NCBI GenBank assembly: GCA_005882975.1
Contig: VBAS01000064.1
Span: 1 to 45,599, forward strand
Direction of reading: 5' to 3'
Source of the DNA: Bacteroidota bacterium
Lineage (GTDB): Bacteria > Bacteroidota > Bacteroidia > Chitinophagales > Chitinophagaceae
DNA length: 45,599 nt
Position numbers and translations under genes: made by a program. Every line of letters begins with the position of its first letter. The first letter of the stretch is position 1. The notes under the pieces were generated by a model. The model did not search any database. It had not been told where the DNA came from and saw only the letters and a program-made list of their open reading frames with translations. Below, one piece after another: positions 20,491 to 30,650 of the stretch.

Positions 20491-21261
20491 ATGAATTTTA
20501 ATTTAAGTAACATTCCTGATCGTAATCAGAAACCCCGGACATCAGGACTTACGATGGTGATGGACAAGGGACTTAGTATAAACGAGGCAAAGAATTTCTT
20601 AAGTGTTGCGCATCCACATGTTGATATAGTGAAGCTTGGATTTGGAACTTCATTTGTTACGCCAAACCTAAAAGAAAAGATAGAGGTTTATCAATCATAT
20701 GACTTACCTATCTATTTCGGAGGTACTTTGTTTGAAGCATTTTTGATCCGTAATCAATTTGAAGATTATATAGATGTTTGTAAAGAGTATGGTATTAATT
20801 ACATGGAAGTCAGTGATGGATCAATAACAATTCCTCATTCAGAAAAATGCGGATATATAGAGAAGCTCACCAAGTATGGTACAGTTTTAAGTGAAGTAGG
20901 AAGCAAAGATGCCGAACATATCATTCCACCTTACAAATGGATCGAATTGATGAGAGCTGAATTAAATGCGGGAGCCACTTATGTTATTGCAGAAGCAAGA
21001 GAGGCAGGTAATGTGGGTATTTATCGCGGTTCTGGAGAAGTGAGAGAGGGTTTGGTCCAGGAAATTTTGACGCAGATACCTGCTGAAAAAATTATCTGGG
21101 AAGCGCCGCAAAAAGCACAACAACTCTATTTTATAGAATTGATTGGTTGTAATGTAAATCTTGGAAATATTGCGCCTACGGAAATGCTCCCATTGGAAGC
21201 AATGCGGGTTGGTCTTCGTGGCGACACTTTCCATCTATTCCTGAATAAAGAAGAAGCCTGA
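20491..21261 (+). CDS. Phosphosulfolactate synthase (ComA family)
   Basis: KPRTSGLTMVMDKGLS, VDIVKLGFGTSFV, IYFGGTLFEAF, MEVSDGSITIP, EAREAGNVGIYR, IIWEAPQKAQQLYFIELIGCNVNLGNI. Confidence 0.85.
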   Translation: MNFNLSNIPDRNQKPRTSGLTMVMDKGLSINEAKNFLSVAHPHVDIVKLGFGTSFVTPNLKEKIEVYQSYDLPIYFGGTLFEAFLIRNQFEDYIDVCKEYGINYMEVSDGSITIPHSEKCGYIEKLTKYGTVLSEVGSKDAEHIIPPYKWIELMRAELNAGATYVIAEAREAGNVGIYRGSGEVREGLVQEILTQIPAEKIIWEAPQKAQQLYFIELIGCNVNLGNIAPTEMLPLEAMRVGLRGDTFHLFLNKEEA

Positions 21262-22013
21262 TGCGTCTATTTGGTTTGATCGGATTTCCTTTGTCACACT
21301 CTTTTTCAAAAAAGTATTTTACAGAAAAATTTGAGAGGGAAGGGTTAAATGATTGCAAGTATGAAAACTTCCCTATTGCATCAATAGATGAATTAAAAAA
21401 AGTTCTTTCTATACCCGGGCTGGAAGGGTTGAATGTGACCATTCCATATAAAGAAAAAGTTATTCCATTTCTTTATCAATCCTCTGCAGTTGTGAAAAAG
21501 ATAAAGGCCTGCAATTGTATTAAAATAAAAAACGGTAAGTTATACGGGTATAATACTGATATAGCAGGGTTTGAAAGATCATTGAAAAAAAATTGGAATC
21601 CTTTTATTCATTCACATGCTCTAATTCTCGGAACCGGCGGATCAGCTAAGGCCGTAAAATATGTTTTTGATAAGTTTGATATAAAGTATAAAAAAGTTTC
21701 ACGCAAGCCTTCTGCCGACAGCTATTCTTACGAACAATTGACGAAGAGTATTATTTCAAAATACAAGCTTATTGTAAATACTACCCCACTCGGAATGTTC
21801 CCAAACATTGTAGAAGCTCCGCCTATTCCATATGAATTTCTTACTTCTGAACATTTTCTTTTTGATTTGATCTACAATCCTGCAAAAACTCTTTTCCTGA
21901 AAAAAGGGGAAGAACATGGCGCTTTAATCCAAAATGGATTTGATATGCTCGAACTGCAGGCTGAGGAAAACTGGAACATTTGGAACACGGATGAAGAGCC
22001 TACAGACTTGTAA
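21261..22013 (+). CDS. aroE: Shikimate dehydrogenase
   Basis: RLFGLIGFPLSHSFSKKYF, GLNVTIPYKE, NTDIAGFERSL, ALILGTGGSAKAV, VNTTPLGMFP. Confidence 0.95.
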   Translation: MRLFGLIGFPLSHSFSKKYFTEKFEREGLNDCKYENFPIASIDELKKVLSIPGLEGLNVTIPYKEKVIPFLYQSSAVVKKIKACNCIKIKNGKLYGYNTDIAGFERSLKKNWNPFIHSHALILGTGGSAKAVKYVFDKFDIKYKKVSRKPSADSYSYEQLTKSIISKYKLIVNTTPLGMFPNIVEAPPIPYEFLTSEHFLFDLIYNPAKTLFLKKGEEHGALIQNGFDMLELQAEENWNIWNTDEEPTDL

Positions 22014-22437
22014 TTTTTTTAATTGCTGCTTCCGGAATTACCACTACTTTTTTTTGATCATAATCATAGCAGACCATCCATGTTTTTGCAAGTGCAACCG
22101 TATACCGTTTATTATCGACTGATCTTTTCTCAAGTTTATAAAAAAGATCGAACGCAACTTTTGTGATCTCACCTACTGTGACAGAAGCAAAAACCTCATC
22201 GCCATAATAAATTTGGTTTTTGTATTCAATAGCAACATCGCTCATGATAGTTCCTACACCGCCAAAATCTAATTCAGTATAACCGCAATGAGTAAAAAAT
22301 TTTGCCCTCGCTTCGTGAATGATCGAAAGAATGGTGTCGTTGCCAACATGACCGCCAAAGTTTATATCAGTGATTCTTATTGGGATATTTGTTGAAAATG
22401 AAAACTTGGCTGGCAGATCAATTTTTATTCTTGCCAT
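22000..22437 (-). CDS. Acyl-CoA thioesterase-like (4HBT hotdog) protein
   Basis: INFGGHVGNDTILSIIHEARAKFF, YKNQIYYGDEVFASVTV. Confidence 0.8.
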   Translation of the reverse strand: MARIKIDLPAKFSFSTNIPIRITDINFGGHVGNDTILSIIHEARAKFFTHCGYTELDFGGVGTIMSDVAIEYKNQIYYGDEVFASVTVGEITKVAFDLFYKLEKRSVDNKRYTVALAKTWMVCYDYDQKKVVVIPEAAIKKITSL

Positions 22438-22470
22438 TTGAATTGTTTACTCTAAAAGTAAGGAAACAGT

Positions 22471-23331
22471 TTATTTGTCCTGCACTGTTTTAAGTAATTC
22501 TATAAAACTGGTAAATGCATCACCCGATGAAGTGGGAAGAGAGGCGACTTTCTTTCGCCATTCATTTAATGTTTCTTTCCAGTATTCGCCTTCGCCAAAC
22601 ATCACTTCATAATAATCTTCAGATATTGGCTTGTTCTGCAGATGAGGAGCGAGATTTGCAAATTGAGCAGGGATCTTAACCAGTCTTCCATTTGCATTTA
22701 CCATTGTTAAATAGTTCTGATCTGATGTAACCAAAGAGAGATCATCAATTGATTGTCCAAAACTATTTCCGCCCGGAGTCTCACTATTCAGCGATGCATA
22801 TTGAAAATTCGATGTTTGGGCTGCTGCATAAATTTTGTTGTTCCGTGAAGCTTCAAACTTATTTCGTTTACTGTTACTGATTGTTTCTGAATTTGTCTCT
22901 GGAATGAATACTCCTCTGGAAAGATCCTGTTCTTGTGTATTCTCACTTTTCTTTTCGTTTTTAGAATTTGTATCAGTTGAGGTTTTTGTTTCTATACTAT
23001 TTTGAGTTCCGGCTAAAGTATCATTCCGTTTATTATTTCTAAACACGAACCATGCAGTTATAACTATACCTATAAATATCGCAGCCGCAGCCATTCTTTT
23101 AAAATTGATAACAACTCCTCTTTTAACTGGTTCTTTTTTTTCCTCTGCACCAATTGCGATACTTATATTTCGCCAGGCAGTTGCAGGTGGTGTAAGCGCT
23201 GCATCCAATACTTTTTTTGCTATTGGATTATCTGTATTGATCTCGTCAATATCTAAAGAAAGTTTTTCCCATACCGCTGCAGGGGGCATCACTTCCATAT
23301 CATACAGTCTTTTTTGTAACTCGGAGTTCAT
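22471..23331 (-). CDS. Probable anti-sigma factor-like membrane protein
   Basis: Single TM (MAAAAIFIGIVITAWFVF); overlaps the upstream ECF sigma gene by 4 nt. Confidence 0.6.
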   Translation of the reverse strand: MNSELQKRLYDMEVMPPAAVWEKLSLDIDEINTDNPIAKKVLDAALTPPATAWRNISIAIGAEEKKEPVKRGVVINFKRMAAAAIFIGIVITAWFVFRNNKRNDTLAGTQNSIETKTSTDTNSKNEKKSENTQEQDLSRGVFIPETNSETISNSKRNKFEASRNNKIYAAAQTSNFQYASLNSETPGGNSFGQSIDDLSLVTSDQNYLTMVNANGRLVKIPAQFANLAPHLQNKPISEDYYEVMFGEGEYWKETLNEWRKKVASLPTSSGDAFTSFIELLKTVQDK

Positions 23332-23909
23332 TCTACTTTTTTCTGTTTTCTGTCCCTCTCATCAAGGTGATTGATCACCATATCCTGCAGTATCATTCTT
23401 GCCCTGGCTAATTGCGATTTACTTGTTCCTTCACTGATCCCTAAAATATCACCGATCTCTTTATGTGTATATCCTTCTACCACATACATGTTGAATACTG
23501 TTCGATAACCCGGTGATAATTCTCTAATCAAATTCAAAATGTCTTTTTCACCCAGCCTGTCAAGAGCTGTCTTTTCTTTATAAGCTATCGTGTTCTCTTC
23601 TTTTTCTGCTATTGGTTTGAGGTAAGTTTTGCGGCGCAGATGCTCAATCGCTGTGTTTACAAAAATTCGTCGGATCCAACCTTCAAATGAACCTTCGCCG
23701 CGGAACCGGTTTAGGTTCTTATATATTTTTACAAAACCATCCTGAAGTACATCCTGTGCATCATCGCCATTTCCTGCATACCGGAGACAAACTGCATACA
23801 TTTTCGAACTAAACCTGTTATACAGTGCTTCCTGCATTCTCCTCTCACCATTTATACAGCCCTGGATTAAGTCGTTTTCGGTGATATTATGGTTGCTTGC
23901 TGTGCTCAA
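23328..23909 (-). CDS. ECF-type RNA polymerase sigma factor
   Basis: DDAQDVLQDGFVKIYKNLNRFRGEGSFEGWIRRIFVNTAIEHLRR, region 4 GYTHKEIGDILGISEGTSKSQLARAR. Confidence 0.95.
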   Translation of the reverse strand: MSTASNHNITENDLIQGCINGERRMQEALYNRFSSKMYAVCLRYAGNGDDAQDVLQDGFVKIYKNLNRFRGEGSFEGWIRRIFVNTAIEHLRRKTYLKPIAEKEENTIAYKEKTALDRLGEKDILNLIRELSPGYRTVFNMYVVEGYTHKEIGDILGISEGTSKSQLARARMILQDMVINHLDERDRKQKKVE

Positions 23910-24499
23910 TTTGTGGAGTTTGTTTTCATGTTTTGCAAAAATGTGACCAATTTAGCAGCTGCCTTTGTTCTATGGTTAAATCGGTTCTTTTCTTCTATCG
24001 ACATTTCAGCAAAACTTCGATTGCTACCATCAGGAATAAAGATCGGATCATAACCGAACCCTTCTGTTCCCTGCGGAGTGTCAATTATTTTACCATTACA
24101 AATGCCTTCAAATTGAGTTTCCTTTCCTTCAATTATTAAGGAAATAACTGCTCTGAATCTTGCATTTCTATTTGTCTCATTTGCCAGGTTATTTAAGACC
24201 TTTTCAATATTGTCTTTGAAAGATCTTGCCTCACCCGCATACCGGGCACTTTTTACACCCGGCTCACCATTTAATGCTTCTATTTCCAAACCCGTGTCTT
24301 CACTGAAACAATCATTGCCTGTAATTTTATAGATCGTCCATGATTTTTCAGAAGCATTTTCTTCAAGTGTATCATGCGGCTCTGGAATATCGATATCAAT
24401 GTCTGCATCTTTTAATGAAACGATATCTATTTCCTTTCCACAAAAAGCTTTCAATTCTTCGATCTTATGTTGATTGTTACTGGCAAAAATTAATTTCAT
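23906..24499 (-). CDS. rdgB: XTP/dITP pyrophosphatase (RdgB/HAM1)
   Basis: MKLIFASNNQHKIEEL, FSEDTGLEIEALNGEPGVKSARYAG, GFGYDPIFIPDG, AEMSIEEKNRFNHR. Confidence 0.95.
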   Translation of the reverse strand: MKLIFASNNQHKIEELKAFCGKEIDIVSLKDADIDIDIPEPHDTLEENASEKSWTIYKITGNDCFSEDTGLEIEALNGEPGVKSARYAGEARSFKDNIEKVLNNLANETNRNARFRAVISLIIEGKETQFEGICNGKIIDTPQGTEGFGYDPIFIPDGSNRSFAEMSIEEKNRFNHRTKAAAKLVTFLQNMKTNSTN

Positions 24500-25014
24500 A
24501 GGTTAAATATCTTTTTAAGACAAACCCACAATTTCCCCTTCAATGATTTATCGGGCTCAATAACATCTAACGATGGTGATGAAACAAATACTGCATCTTT
24601 ATAACCTTGTACCTGGAATTGAGGAAATATCATTGGCAAACCAAACTCAGCTGGTTCTACATCAAATAATAAAACAACCTTCGGTTTAAAGAAATCCAGA
24701 ATTTCCTTGAACTCAGATGAATTGTGATCTTGAAAATTAAATATGGCTACATCAGCAAGATTCAGATTACATGCAGCCAGCAATTTTGTAAGAAAAGATA
24801 ATTGTTTATCCGTTATATGAACAGCATCAGCATTGCGAACTACAACCAACGTTTTCTTTTTATTTTCTCCAAGATATTTCAGCCCCGTATTGATCTGTTC
24901 AGTTTGGTTCTTTGTTTGCGTTAAGATTTGTTGCTCCGCCTTGGTCTCTACCAATGAATTTTTAAAAAGAAAGGCAATATCAGTTGGTTCAAACTTAATG
25001 GAATTCAGGCTCAT
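24496..25014 (-). CDS. Conserved hypothetical protein (overlaps rdgB by 4 nt)
   Basis: Intact 172-aa ORF, coupled to rdgB; no motif assigned with confidence. Confidence 0.6.
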   Translation of the reverse strand: MSLNSIKFEPTDIAFLFKNSLVETKAEQQILTQTKNQTEQINTGLKYLGENKKKTLVVVRNADAVHITDKQLSFLTKLLAACNLNLADVAIFNFQDHNSSEFKEILDFFKPKVVLLFDVEPAEFGLPMIFPQFQVQGYKDAVFVSSPSLDVIEPDKSLKGKLWVCLKKIFNL

Positions 25015-25087
25015 GAAAAGTCTACAAATAGGTGTTAGTTTTTTTTGTTTCTTTGTGCTTCAAATGTAAACATTTATGATTGCAAGT

Positions 25088-26140
25088 ATGGATATAAACA
25101 TTACCAAAGCAGGAAGAAGTAAGATACAGGATATAAATCTTGAAAATATGCCTTTTGGTCACTACTTCACTGATCATATGCTTGAAGCAGATTTTGAAGG
25201 AGGTGAATGGAAAAACATAGAGATAAAACCGTATCAACCATTTTTATTGAGTCCATCGGCGGCAGTGTTTCATTATGGGCAAGCGATCTTTGAGGGGATA
25301 AAGGCGTATAAGAATCAAAATGGGGAGGCATTTATCTTCAGGCCTTATGATAATTTCAAACGTTTTAATATTTCAGCTGAAAGAATGCAAATGCCCACAG
25401 TGCCGGAAGAGTTGTTTATTGAGGGAATGAGGAAGTTAATTGATATCGATAAAAACTGGATACCTCAAAAACATGACCATTCACTTTATATAAGACCAGT
25501 AATGTTCTCGTCTGATGAAATTATTGGCGTACGACCTTCTGAAAATTATAAGTTTTTTATTATACTTAGTCCAACTGGCCCTTATTATGCGGCTCCTATG
25601 CGTATCTATGTTGAAGAAAAATATGTAAGAGCAGTGGAAGGTGGAGTAGGTTATGCAAAAACTTCTGGCAACTATGCTGCTGCTATGTATCCAACTGCTC
25701 AGGCTAAAAAACAAGGATATGACCAGGTATTGTGGATGGATGCAATAGAACATGAATATGTCCAGGAATGTGGAACCATGAATGTTTTTTTTGTGATTGG
25801 CAACAAAGCAATGACTCCAGACTTGAAAAGTGGAACAATACTGGACGGTGTGACAAGGGCAAGTGTAATTACCCTGTTAAAAGAGATGGGCTATAAAGTA
25901 GAGGAAAGACCCATTAGCATTCATGAGATCATTGATGCTTATAAAGCTGGCGTACAAGTGGAAGCCTTTGGGGCAGGTACTGCTGCCACCATTTCTCCTA
26001 TTAAGGAGCTTAGGTACAAAGATCTTGTAATGAATTTTGATGTGGAAAAATGGAAAGCTGCTCCGGCGATCAAAACCACAATGTCTGAGATCAGGGAAGG
26101 ACTTCGGGAGGATAAGTATAATTGGATGTGGAAGATTTGA
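25088..26140 (+). CDS. ilvE: Branched-chain amino acid aminotransferase
   Basis: FHYGQAIFEGIKAYKNQNGEAFIFRPYDN, YIRPVMF, KTSGNYAAAMYP, VQECGTMNVFFV, VTRASVITLLKEMG. Confidence 0.95.
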   Translation: MDINITKAGRSKIQDINLENMPFGHYFTDHMLEADFEGGEWKNIEIKPYQPFLLSPSAAVFHYGQAIFEGIKAYKNQNGEAFIFRPYDNFKRFNISAERMQMPTVPEELFIEGMRKLIDIDKNWIPQKHDHSLYIRPVMFSSDEIIGVRPSENYKFFIILSPTGPYYAAPMRIYVEEKYVRAVEGGVGYAKTSGNYAAAMYPTAQAKKQGYDQVLWMDAIEHEYVQECGTMNVFFVIGNKAMTPDLKSGTILDGVTRASVITLLKEMGYKVEERPISIHEIIDAYKAGVQVEAFGAGTAATISPIKELRYKDLVMNFDVEKWKAAPAIKTTMSEIREGLREDKYNWMWKI

Positions 26141-26244
26141 TCTTCAACGATAAATAAAAAATAGAGATCCCAATTGCTGAAAAGTCGTTGGGATTTATCA
26201 TTTTCCTGAACGCTTTAAAAACTTTAGAATTTGATATTTGTTTT

Positions 26245-26275
26245 TTGGTTTTTACCCCATTGGCCATTACCTTTG
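26245..26275 (+). promoter_or_regulatory. Bacteroidota-type promoter for rpsL-rpsG
   Basis: TTG (26245-26247), 20-nt spacer, TACCTTTG (26268-26275); matches TTG-N-TAnnTTTG. Confidence 0.65.
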
Positions 26276-26320
26276 CCCCCCTTCGGGAAATAAACCCCGA
26301 AGCAATTAAAAGGTTCCAGA

Positions 26321-26701
26321 ATGCCTACAATTCAACAGTTAGTTCGCAAAGGAAGAGAAATCATCAAAGCCAAAAGCAAATCAAGAGCTTTGGATAGCTG
26401 CCCGCAACGTCGCGGCGTTTGTACAAGGGTTTACACAACTACTCCTAAAAAGCCAAACTCGGCTCTTAGAAAAGTTGCCAAAGTTCGATTAACAAATAAA
26501 GTTGAGGTTATCGCTTACATTCCCGGTGAAGGACATAATCTCCAGGAACACTCTATTGTGTTGATCCGTGGAGGTCGTGTTAAAGATTTACCAGGTGTTC
26601 GTTATCATATTGTTCGTGGTTCATTGGACACAGCTGGTGTAAAAGACCGCAAAAAAAGCCGTTCTAAATACGGTACGAAAAGAGAAAAAGTAAAAAAATA
26701 A
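26321..26701 (+). CDS. rpsL: 30S ribosomal protein S12
   Basis: [13 protein letters not shown]...[33 protein letters not shown]. Confidence 0.99.
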   Translation: MPTIQQLVRKGREIIKAKSKSRALDSCPQRRGVCTRVYTTTPKKPNSALRKVAKVRLTNKVEVIAYIPGEGHNLQEHSIVLIRGGRVKDLPGVRYHIVRGSLDTAGVKDRKKSRSKYGTKREKVKK

Positions 26702-26759
26702 TCCTTCGTTTCACTCAGGATGACAAAGGAAAATAAAAATTATAAAGTAATATTCTGAC

Positions 26760-27227
26760 ATGCGTAAAGCCCAAGCAAAAAAATTACCCTTAGCTCCGGA
26801 TCCAAAATTCAATGATAAATTGGTTACTCGTTTTGTAAACAATATCATGTGGAGCGGAAAGAAAAGTACTTCATTCAACACTTTTTATGATGCTTTAACT
26901 AAAGTAGCAAAGCAAACAGGAGAAGAAGGTTATGATGTGTGGAAAAAAGCGTTGGCAAACATTACACCATCTGTTGAGGTTCGCAGCCGTCGTATTGGTG
27001 GCGCAACTTTCCAGATCCCCACAGAAGTTCGTACTGACAGAAAGATCTCATTAAGCATGAAATGGCTAATTCGCTACAGCCGTGAAAGAAACGGTCGCAG
27101 CATGTCTGATAAGCTTGCAGCTGAGATTGTATCGGCAGCAAAAGGTGAAGGATCAGCTTTCAAAAAGAAAGAAGATACACACCGCATGGCAGAAGCCAAC
27201 AAGGCATTTGCCCACTTTAAAGTATAA
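26760..27227 (+). CDS. rpsG: 30S ribosomal protein S7
   Basis: MRKAQAKK...[10 protein letters not shown]...[20 protein letters not shown]. Confidence 0.99.
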   Translation: MRKAQAKKLPLAPDPKFNDKLVTRFVNNIMWSGKKSTSFNTFYDALTKVAKQTGEEGYDVWKKALANITPSVEVRSRRIGGATFQIPTEVRTDRKISLSMKWLIRYSRERNGRSMSDKLAAEIVSAAKGEGSAFKKKEDTHRMAEANKAFAHFKV

Positions 27228-27254
27228 GTAAGAAAAATGATTGATATAAAAGCC

Positions 27255-27280
27255 ATCCAACCGGGTGGATTTTTCTTTTT
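27255..27280 (+). terminator. Intrinsic terminator-like hairpin after rpsG
   Basis: ATCCAACCGGGTGGAT followed by TTTTCTTTTT. Confidence 0.7.
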
Positions 27281-27356
27281 AAAGATGTTCACAAAATTGA
27301 ATTTAACTAGCTGTTTCTAAGGAAAACAATCTGGAAAACTTCCTGGTTATCATTGC

Positions 27357-27386
27357 TTGACTGATTACTTTTTATTCATACCTTTG
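27357..27386 (+). promoter_or_regulatory. Bacteroidota-type promoter for fusA
   Basis: TTG (27357-27359), 19-nt spacer, TACCTTTG (27379-27386). Confidence 0.65.
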
Positions 27387-27415
27387 CGCCTCCAAATTAT
27401 AAAGGAAAAAATCAC

Positions 27416-29560
27416 ATGGCAGACTTAAAATTTCAAAGAAACTTCGGTATTGCCGCACATATTGATGCTGGTAAAACCACTACTACAGAACGTATACTTC
27501 GTTATACTGGAATGATCCATAAAATCGGTGAGGTACATGATGGTGCGGCTACTACTGATTGGATGGAACAGGAAAAGGAAAGAGGTATCACTATTACTTC
27601 AGCGGCAGTTAGCTGTCAGTGGAATTTTCCAACAGTAAAAGGAACAGTAGACGCTAATACAAAAAAATATTCTTTTAATATTATCGATACTCCGGGTCAC
27701 GTTGATTTTACAGTAGAAGTAGAACGTTCAATGAGAGTATTGGATGGATTGATCGCATTGTTTTCTGCTGTAGATGGTGTAGAACCACAGTCTGAAACTG
27801 TATGGCGCCAGGCAAATCGCTACAATGTTCCGCGTATTGGGTTTGTAAATAAAATGGATCGTGCAGGTGCTGACTTTTTGAATGTGGTAAAACAGGTTCG
27901 TGAGATGCTTGGTTCTAAAGCTGTGCCTTTGCAACTTCCTATCGGCGCTGAAGATGATTTTAAAGGAGTAGTTGACCTGGTAAAAATGAAAGGCATTGTG
28001 TGGCATATGGAAACAGAAGGAATGACCTTTGATGAAATTGATGTACCTGCTGACATGTTAGAAGAAGCAAAAGAATGGAGAGCACAGTTAGTAGAAGCAG
28101 TTGCTGAATATGATGATAAATTATTGGAAAAGTTTTTTGATAACCCTGATTCGATCAGCGAGAATGAAATACATGAAGCTATCCGCAAAGCAACAATTGA
28201 TCTGAGCATTGTACCTATGATGTGCGGATCTTCATTTAAAAATAAAGGAGTACAAACTGCACTTGATGCAGTTTGCAGATATTTGCCTGGCCCGTTAGAC
28301 ATAGAACCTGTTAGTGGTGTGAATCCGGATACTGGCGAAACAGAAACCCGCAAACCGGATATCAAAGAACCATTTGCTGCTCTGGCATTTAAGATCATGA
28401 CTGATCCATTTGTGGGTCGTTTAGCTTTCTTTCGTGTTTATTCTGGTCATTTAGATGCAGGCTCTTATGTTCTTAATGTAAGAAGTGGTAAAAAGGAACG
28501 TATCAGCCGTATCATGAAAATGTTTGCAAACAAACAAAATCCTATTGATTTTATTGAAGCCGGGGATATTGGTGCCGCTGTGGGATTCAAAGAGATAAAG
28601 ACGGGAGATACACTATGTCACGAAGATCATCCCATCACTTTGGAAAACATGTTTATTCCAGAGCCGGTTATTTCCGTGGCAATTGAACCCAAAACACAAG
28701 CAGACGTAGATAAAATGGGATTAGCAATTTCAAAGTTGATAGAAGAAGATCCCACACTCCGTGTAAAGACAGACGAAGAAACTGGTCAAACTATCCTGAG
28801 TGGTATGGGCGAACTTCACCTGGAGATCATTGTTGATCGTATGCGCAGAGAGTTTAAAGTAGAAGTAAACCAGGGTGCGCCGCAGGTTGCTTACAAAGAA
28901 GCATTCCAGGCCACAGTCGAACATCGTGAGACATTGAAAAAACAAACTGGTGGTCGCGGTAAATTCGCTGATATAGTATTTGAATTAGGACCAATTGATG
29001 CTGAATGGAAAGCTGAGAATCCTGATAAGCAATATCAATTCGTAAACGATCTGTTTGGTGGATCAATTCCCCGCGAATTTGTTCCTGCTATTCAAAAAGG
29101 TTTCGAACAAGCAATGACTACGGGTGTACTGGCAAGCTATCCGGTTGACAATATGAAGATCCGTGTATTTGACGGAAGTTTCCATGCTGTTGACTCTGAT
29201 TCTATGTCATTCGAACTTTGTGCTAAAGCTGGTTTCCGTGAAGCAGCAAGAAAAGCAAAACCGGTTTTGCTTGAGCCAATAATGAAGATAGAAGTAGTAA
29301 CTCCTGATCAATACATGGGTGATGTTACAGGTGATTTGAATAGAAGAAGGGGAATGTTAGAAGGAATGGATAACCGTGCAGGGGCACAGGTTATTAAAGC
29401 GAAAGTTCCATTAAGTGAAATGTTTGGTTATGTTACGCAACTTCGTTCATTGAGTTCTGGTCGTGCATCATCAACAATGGAATTCAGTCATTACTCACCT
29501 GCACCATCTGGTATCGCAGAAGAAGTAATTGCAAAAGTGAAAGGCAAAGTGAATGCATAA
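27416..29560 (+). CDS. fusA: Elongation factor G
   Basis: [45 protein letters not shown], full-length 714 aa. Confidence 0.99.
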   Translation: MADLKFQRNFGIAAHIDAGKTTTTERILRYTGMIHKIGEVHDGAATTDWMEQEKERGITITSAAVSCQWNFPTVKGTVDANTKKYSFNIIDTPGHVDFTVEVERSMRVLDGLIALFSAVDGVEPQSETVWRQANRYNVPRIGFVNKMDRAGADFLNVVKQVREMLGSKAVPLQLPIGAEDDFKGVVDLVKMKGIVWHMETEGMTFDEIDVPADMLEEAKEWRAQLVEAVAEYDDKLLEKFFDNPDSISENEIHEAIRKATIDLSIVPMMCGSSFKNKGVQTALDAVCRYLPGPLDIEPVSGVNPDTGETETRKPDIKEPFAALAFKIMTDPFVGRLAFFRVYSGHLDAGSYVLNVRSGKKERISRIMKMFANKQNPIDFIEAGDIGAAVGFKEIKTGDTLCHEDHPITLENMFIPEPVISVAIEPKTQADVDKMGLAISKLIEEDPTLRVKTDEETGQTILSGMGELHLEIIVDRMRREFKVEVNQGAPQVAYKEAFQATVEHRETLKKQTGGRGKFADIVFELGPIDAEWKAENPDKQYQFVNDLFGGSIPREFVPAIQKGFEQAMTTGVLASYPVDNMKIRVFDGSFHAVDSDSMSFELCAKAGFREAARKAKPVLLEPIMKIEVVTPDQYMGDVTGDLNRRRGMLEGMDNRAGAQVIKAKVPLSEMFGYVTQLRSLSSGRASSTMEFSHYSPAPSGIAEEVIAKVKGKVNA

Positions 29561-29584
29561 TTGATTTAAAAAATAATTATAAGT

Positions 29585-29614
29585 AAACCCGACAGTAATG
29601 TCGGGTTTTTTGTT
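29585..29614 (+). terminator. Intrinsic terminator after fusA
   Basis: AAACCCGACAgtaaTGTCGGGTTTTTTG. Confidence 0.85.
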
Positions 29615-29797
29615 TCGTAATATTACCTGCATCGATTTTTTTCGATGATCGAAGTCAAGAAGATTAATTAATAAGTATTACTGCATAACGTTTTTTATTC
29701 TGTGCGGTTCATTGATAATCTGGAGAATGAATGACCATCAATTGATTTTCTTTATTTGGCACTAATCTTGATTTATGCGTACTACTAAAAATCAAAT

Positions 29798-30598
29798 ATG
29801 AGAACTACATTGATCATTTCCGTACTGATTCTATCCTTTGTTTCGCTAACCGTACTTAATTCATGCAAAAAAAATAGCACCAATGATGGTAATGCCAGGC
29901 TCCAGGTTTATTTAACTGATGATCCTGGAGATTACGAGGCTGTCTACATAGATGTAAAAGATGTACAGATAAATGTAACGGGTGACAGTGCAAATGGATG
30001 GCAAAGTTTGCAAAATGTGCATGCAGCCGCTTATGATCTATTGAAACTGGTAAATGATGATGATACTTTGCTTGCTTATGCAAACATACCTTCAGGAAGA
30101 TTGCATCAAATGAGATTGATACTTGGCACTGAAAACTATGTAAAGATCCAGGGAACTTCACAATTAATAAAACTCGAAACTCCCAGTGCACAGCAAAGCG
30201 GTTTAAAATTAAATATACAGCAGGATGTTTTGGATGGAATTCTTTATACTATCACACTTGATTTTGATGTAGCAAAATCGATAGTGAAGACAGGAAATAA
30301 TAAGTACATTCTTAAACCAACGATCAGAACTATTCTGAATGCGGCTGGTGGAAGTATTAAAGGTGTGGTGATGCCGAAAAATTTTCAATCTGCAGTGTAC
30401 GCGGTACAAGGCGTTGACACAGTTGCCAGCACATTTACTGATTCAGATGGTGGTTACTTGCTTCGTGGATTAGCAGCAGGTACTTATGGCGTTTTTTATA
30501 AACCTTCTAATGTTATCTATAAAGACTCGTTACGAACAAATATTTCAGTTTCAACCAATGCTATAACAAAAGTTGATACTACTTTCCTTCATCAATAA
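29798..30598 (+). CDS. DUF4382-type lipoprotein
   Basis: Lipobox-like VLNSCKKN; ARLQVYLTDDPGDYEAVYIDVKDVQI typical of DUF4382; carboxypeptidase-regulatory-like C-terminus. Confidence 0.8.
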   Translation: MRTTLIISVLILSFVSLTVLNSCKKNSTNDGNARLQVYLTDDPGDYEAVYIDVKDVQINVTGDSANGWQSLQNVHAAAYDLLKLVNDDDTLLAYANIPSGRLHQMRLILGTENYVKIQGTSQLIKLETPSAQQSGLKLNIQQDVLDGILYTITLDFDVAKSIVKTGNNKYILKPTIRTILNAAGGSIKGVVMPKNFQSAVYAVQGVDTVASTFTDSDGGYLLRGLAAGTYGVFYKPSNVIYKDSLRTNISVSTNAITKVDTTFLHQ

Positions 30599-30617
30599 AT
30601 TGATCTATGAAAATCTG

Positions 30618-30646
30618 AAAAGCCATCCCGTTTTGGGGTGGCTTTT
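30618..30646. terminator. Bidirectional terminator-like hairpin between convergent genes
   Basis: AAAAGCCATCCCGTTTTGGGGTGGCTTTT. Confidence 0.75.
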
Positions 30647-30650
30647 AGTT

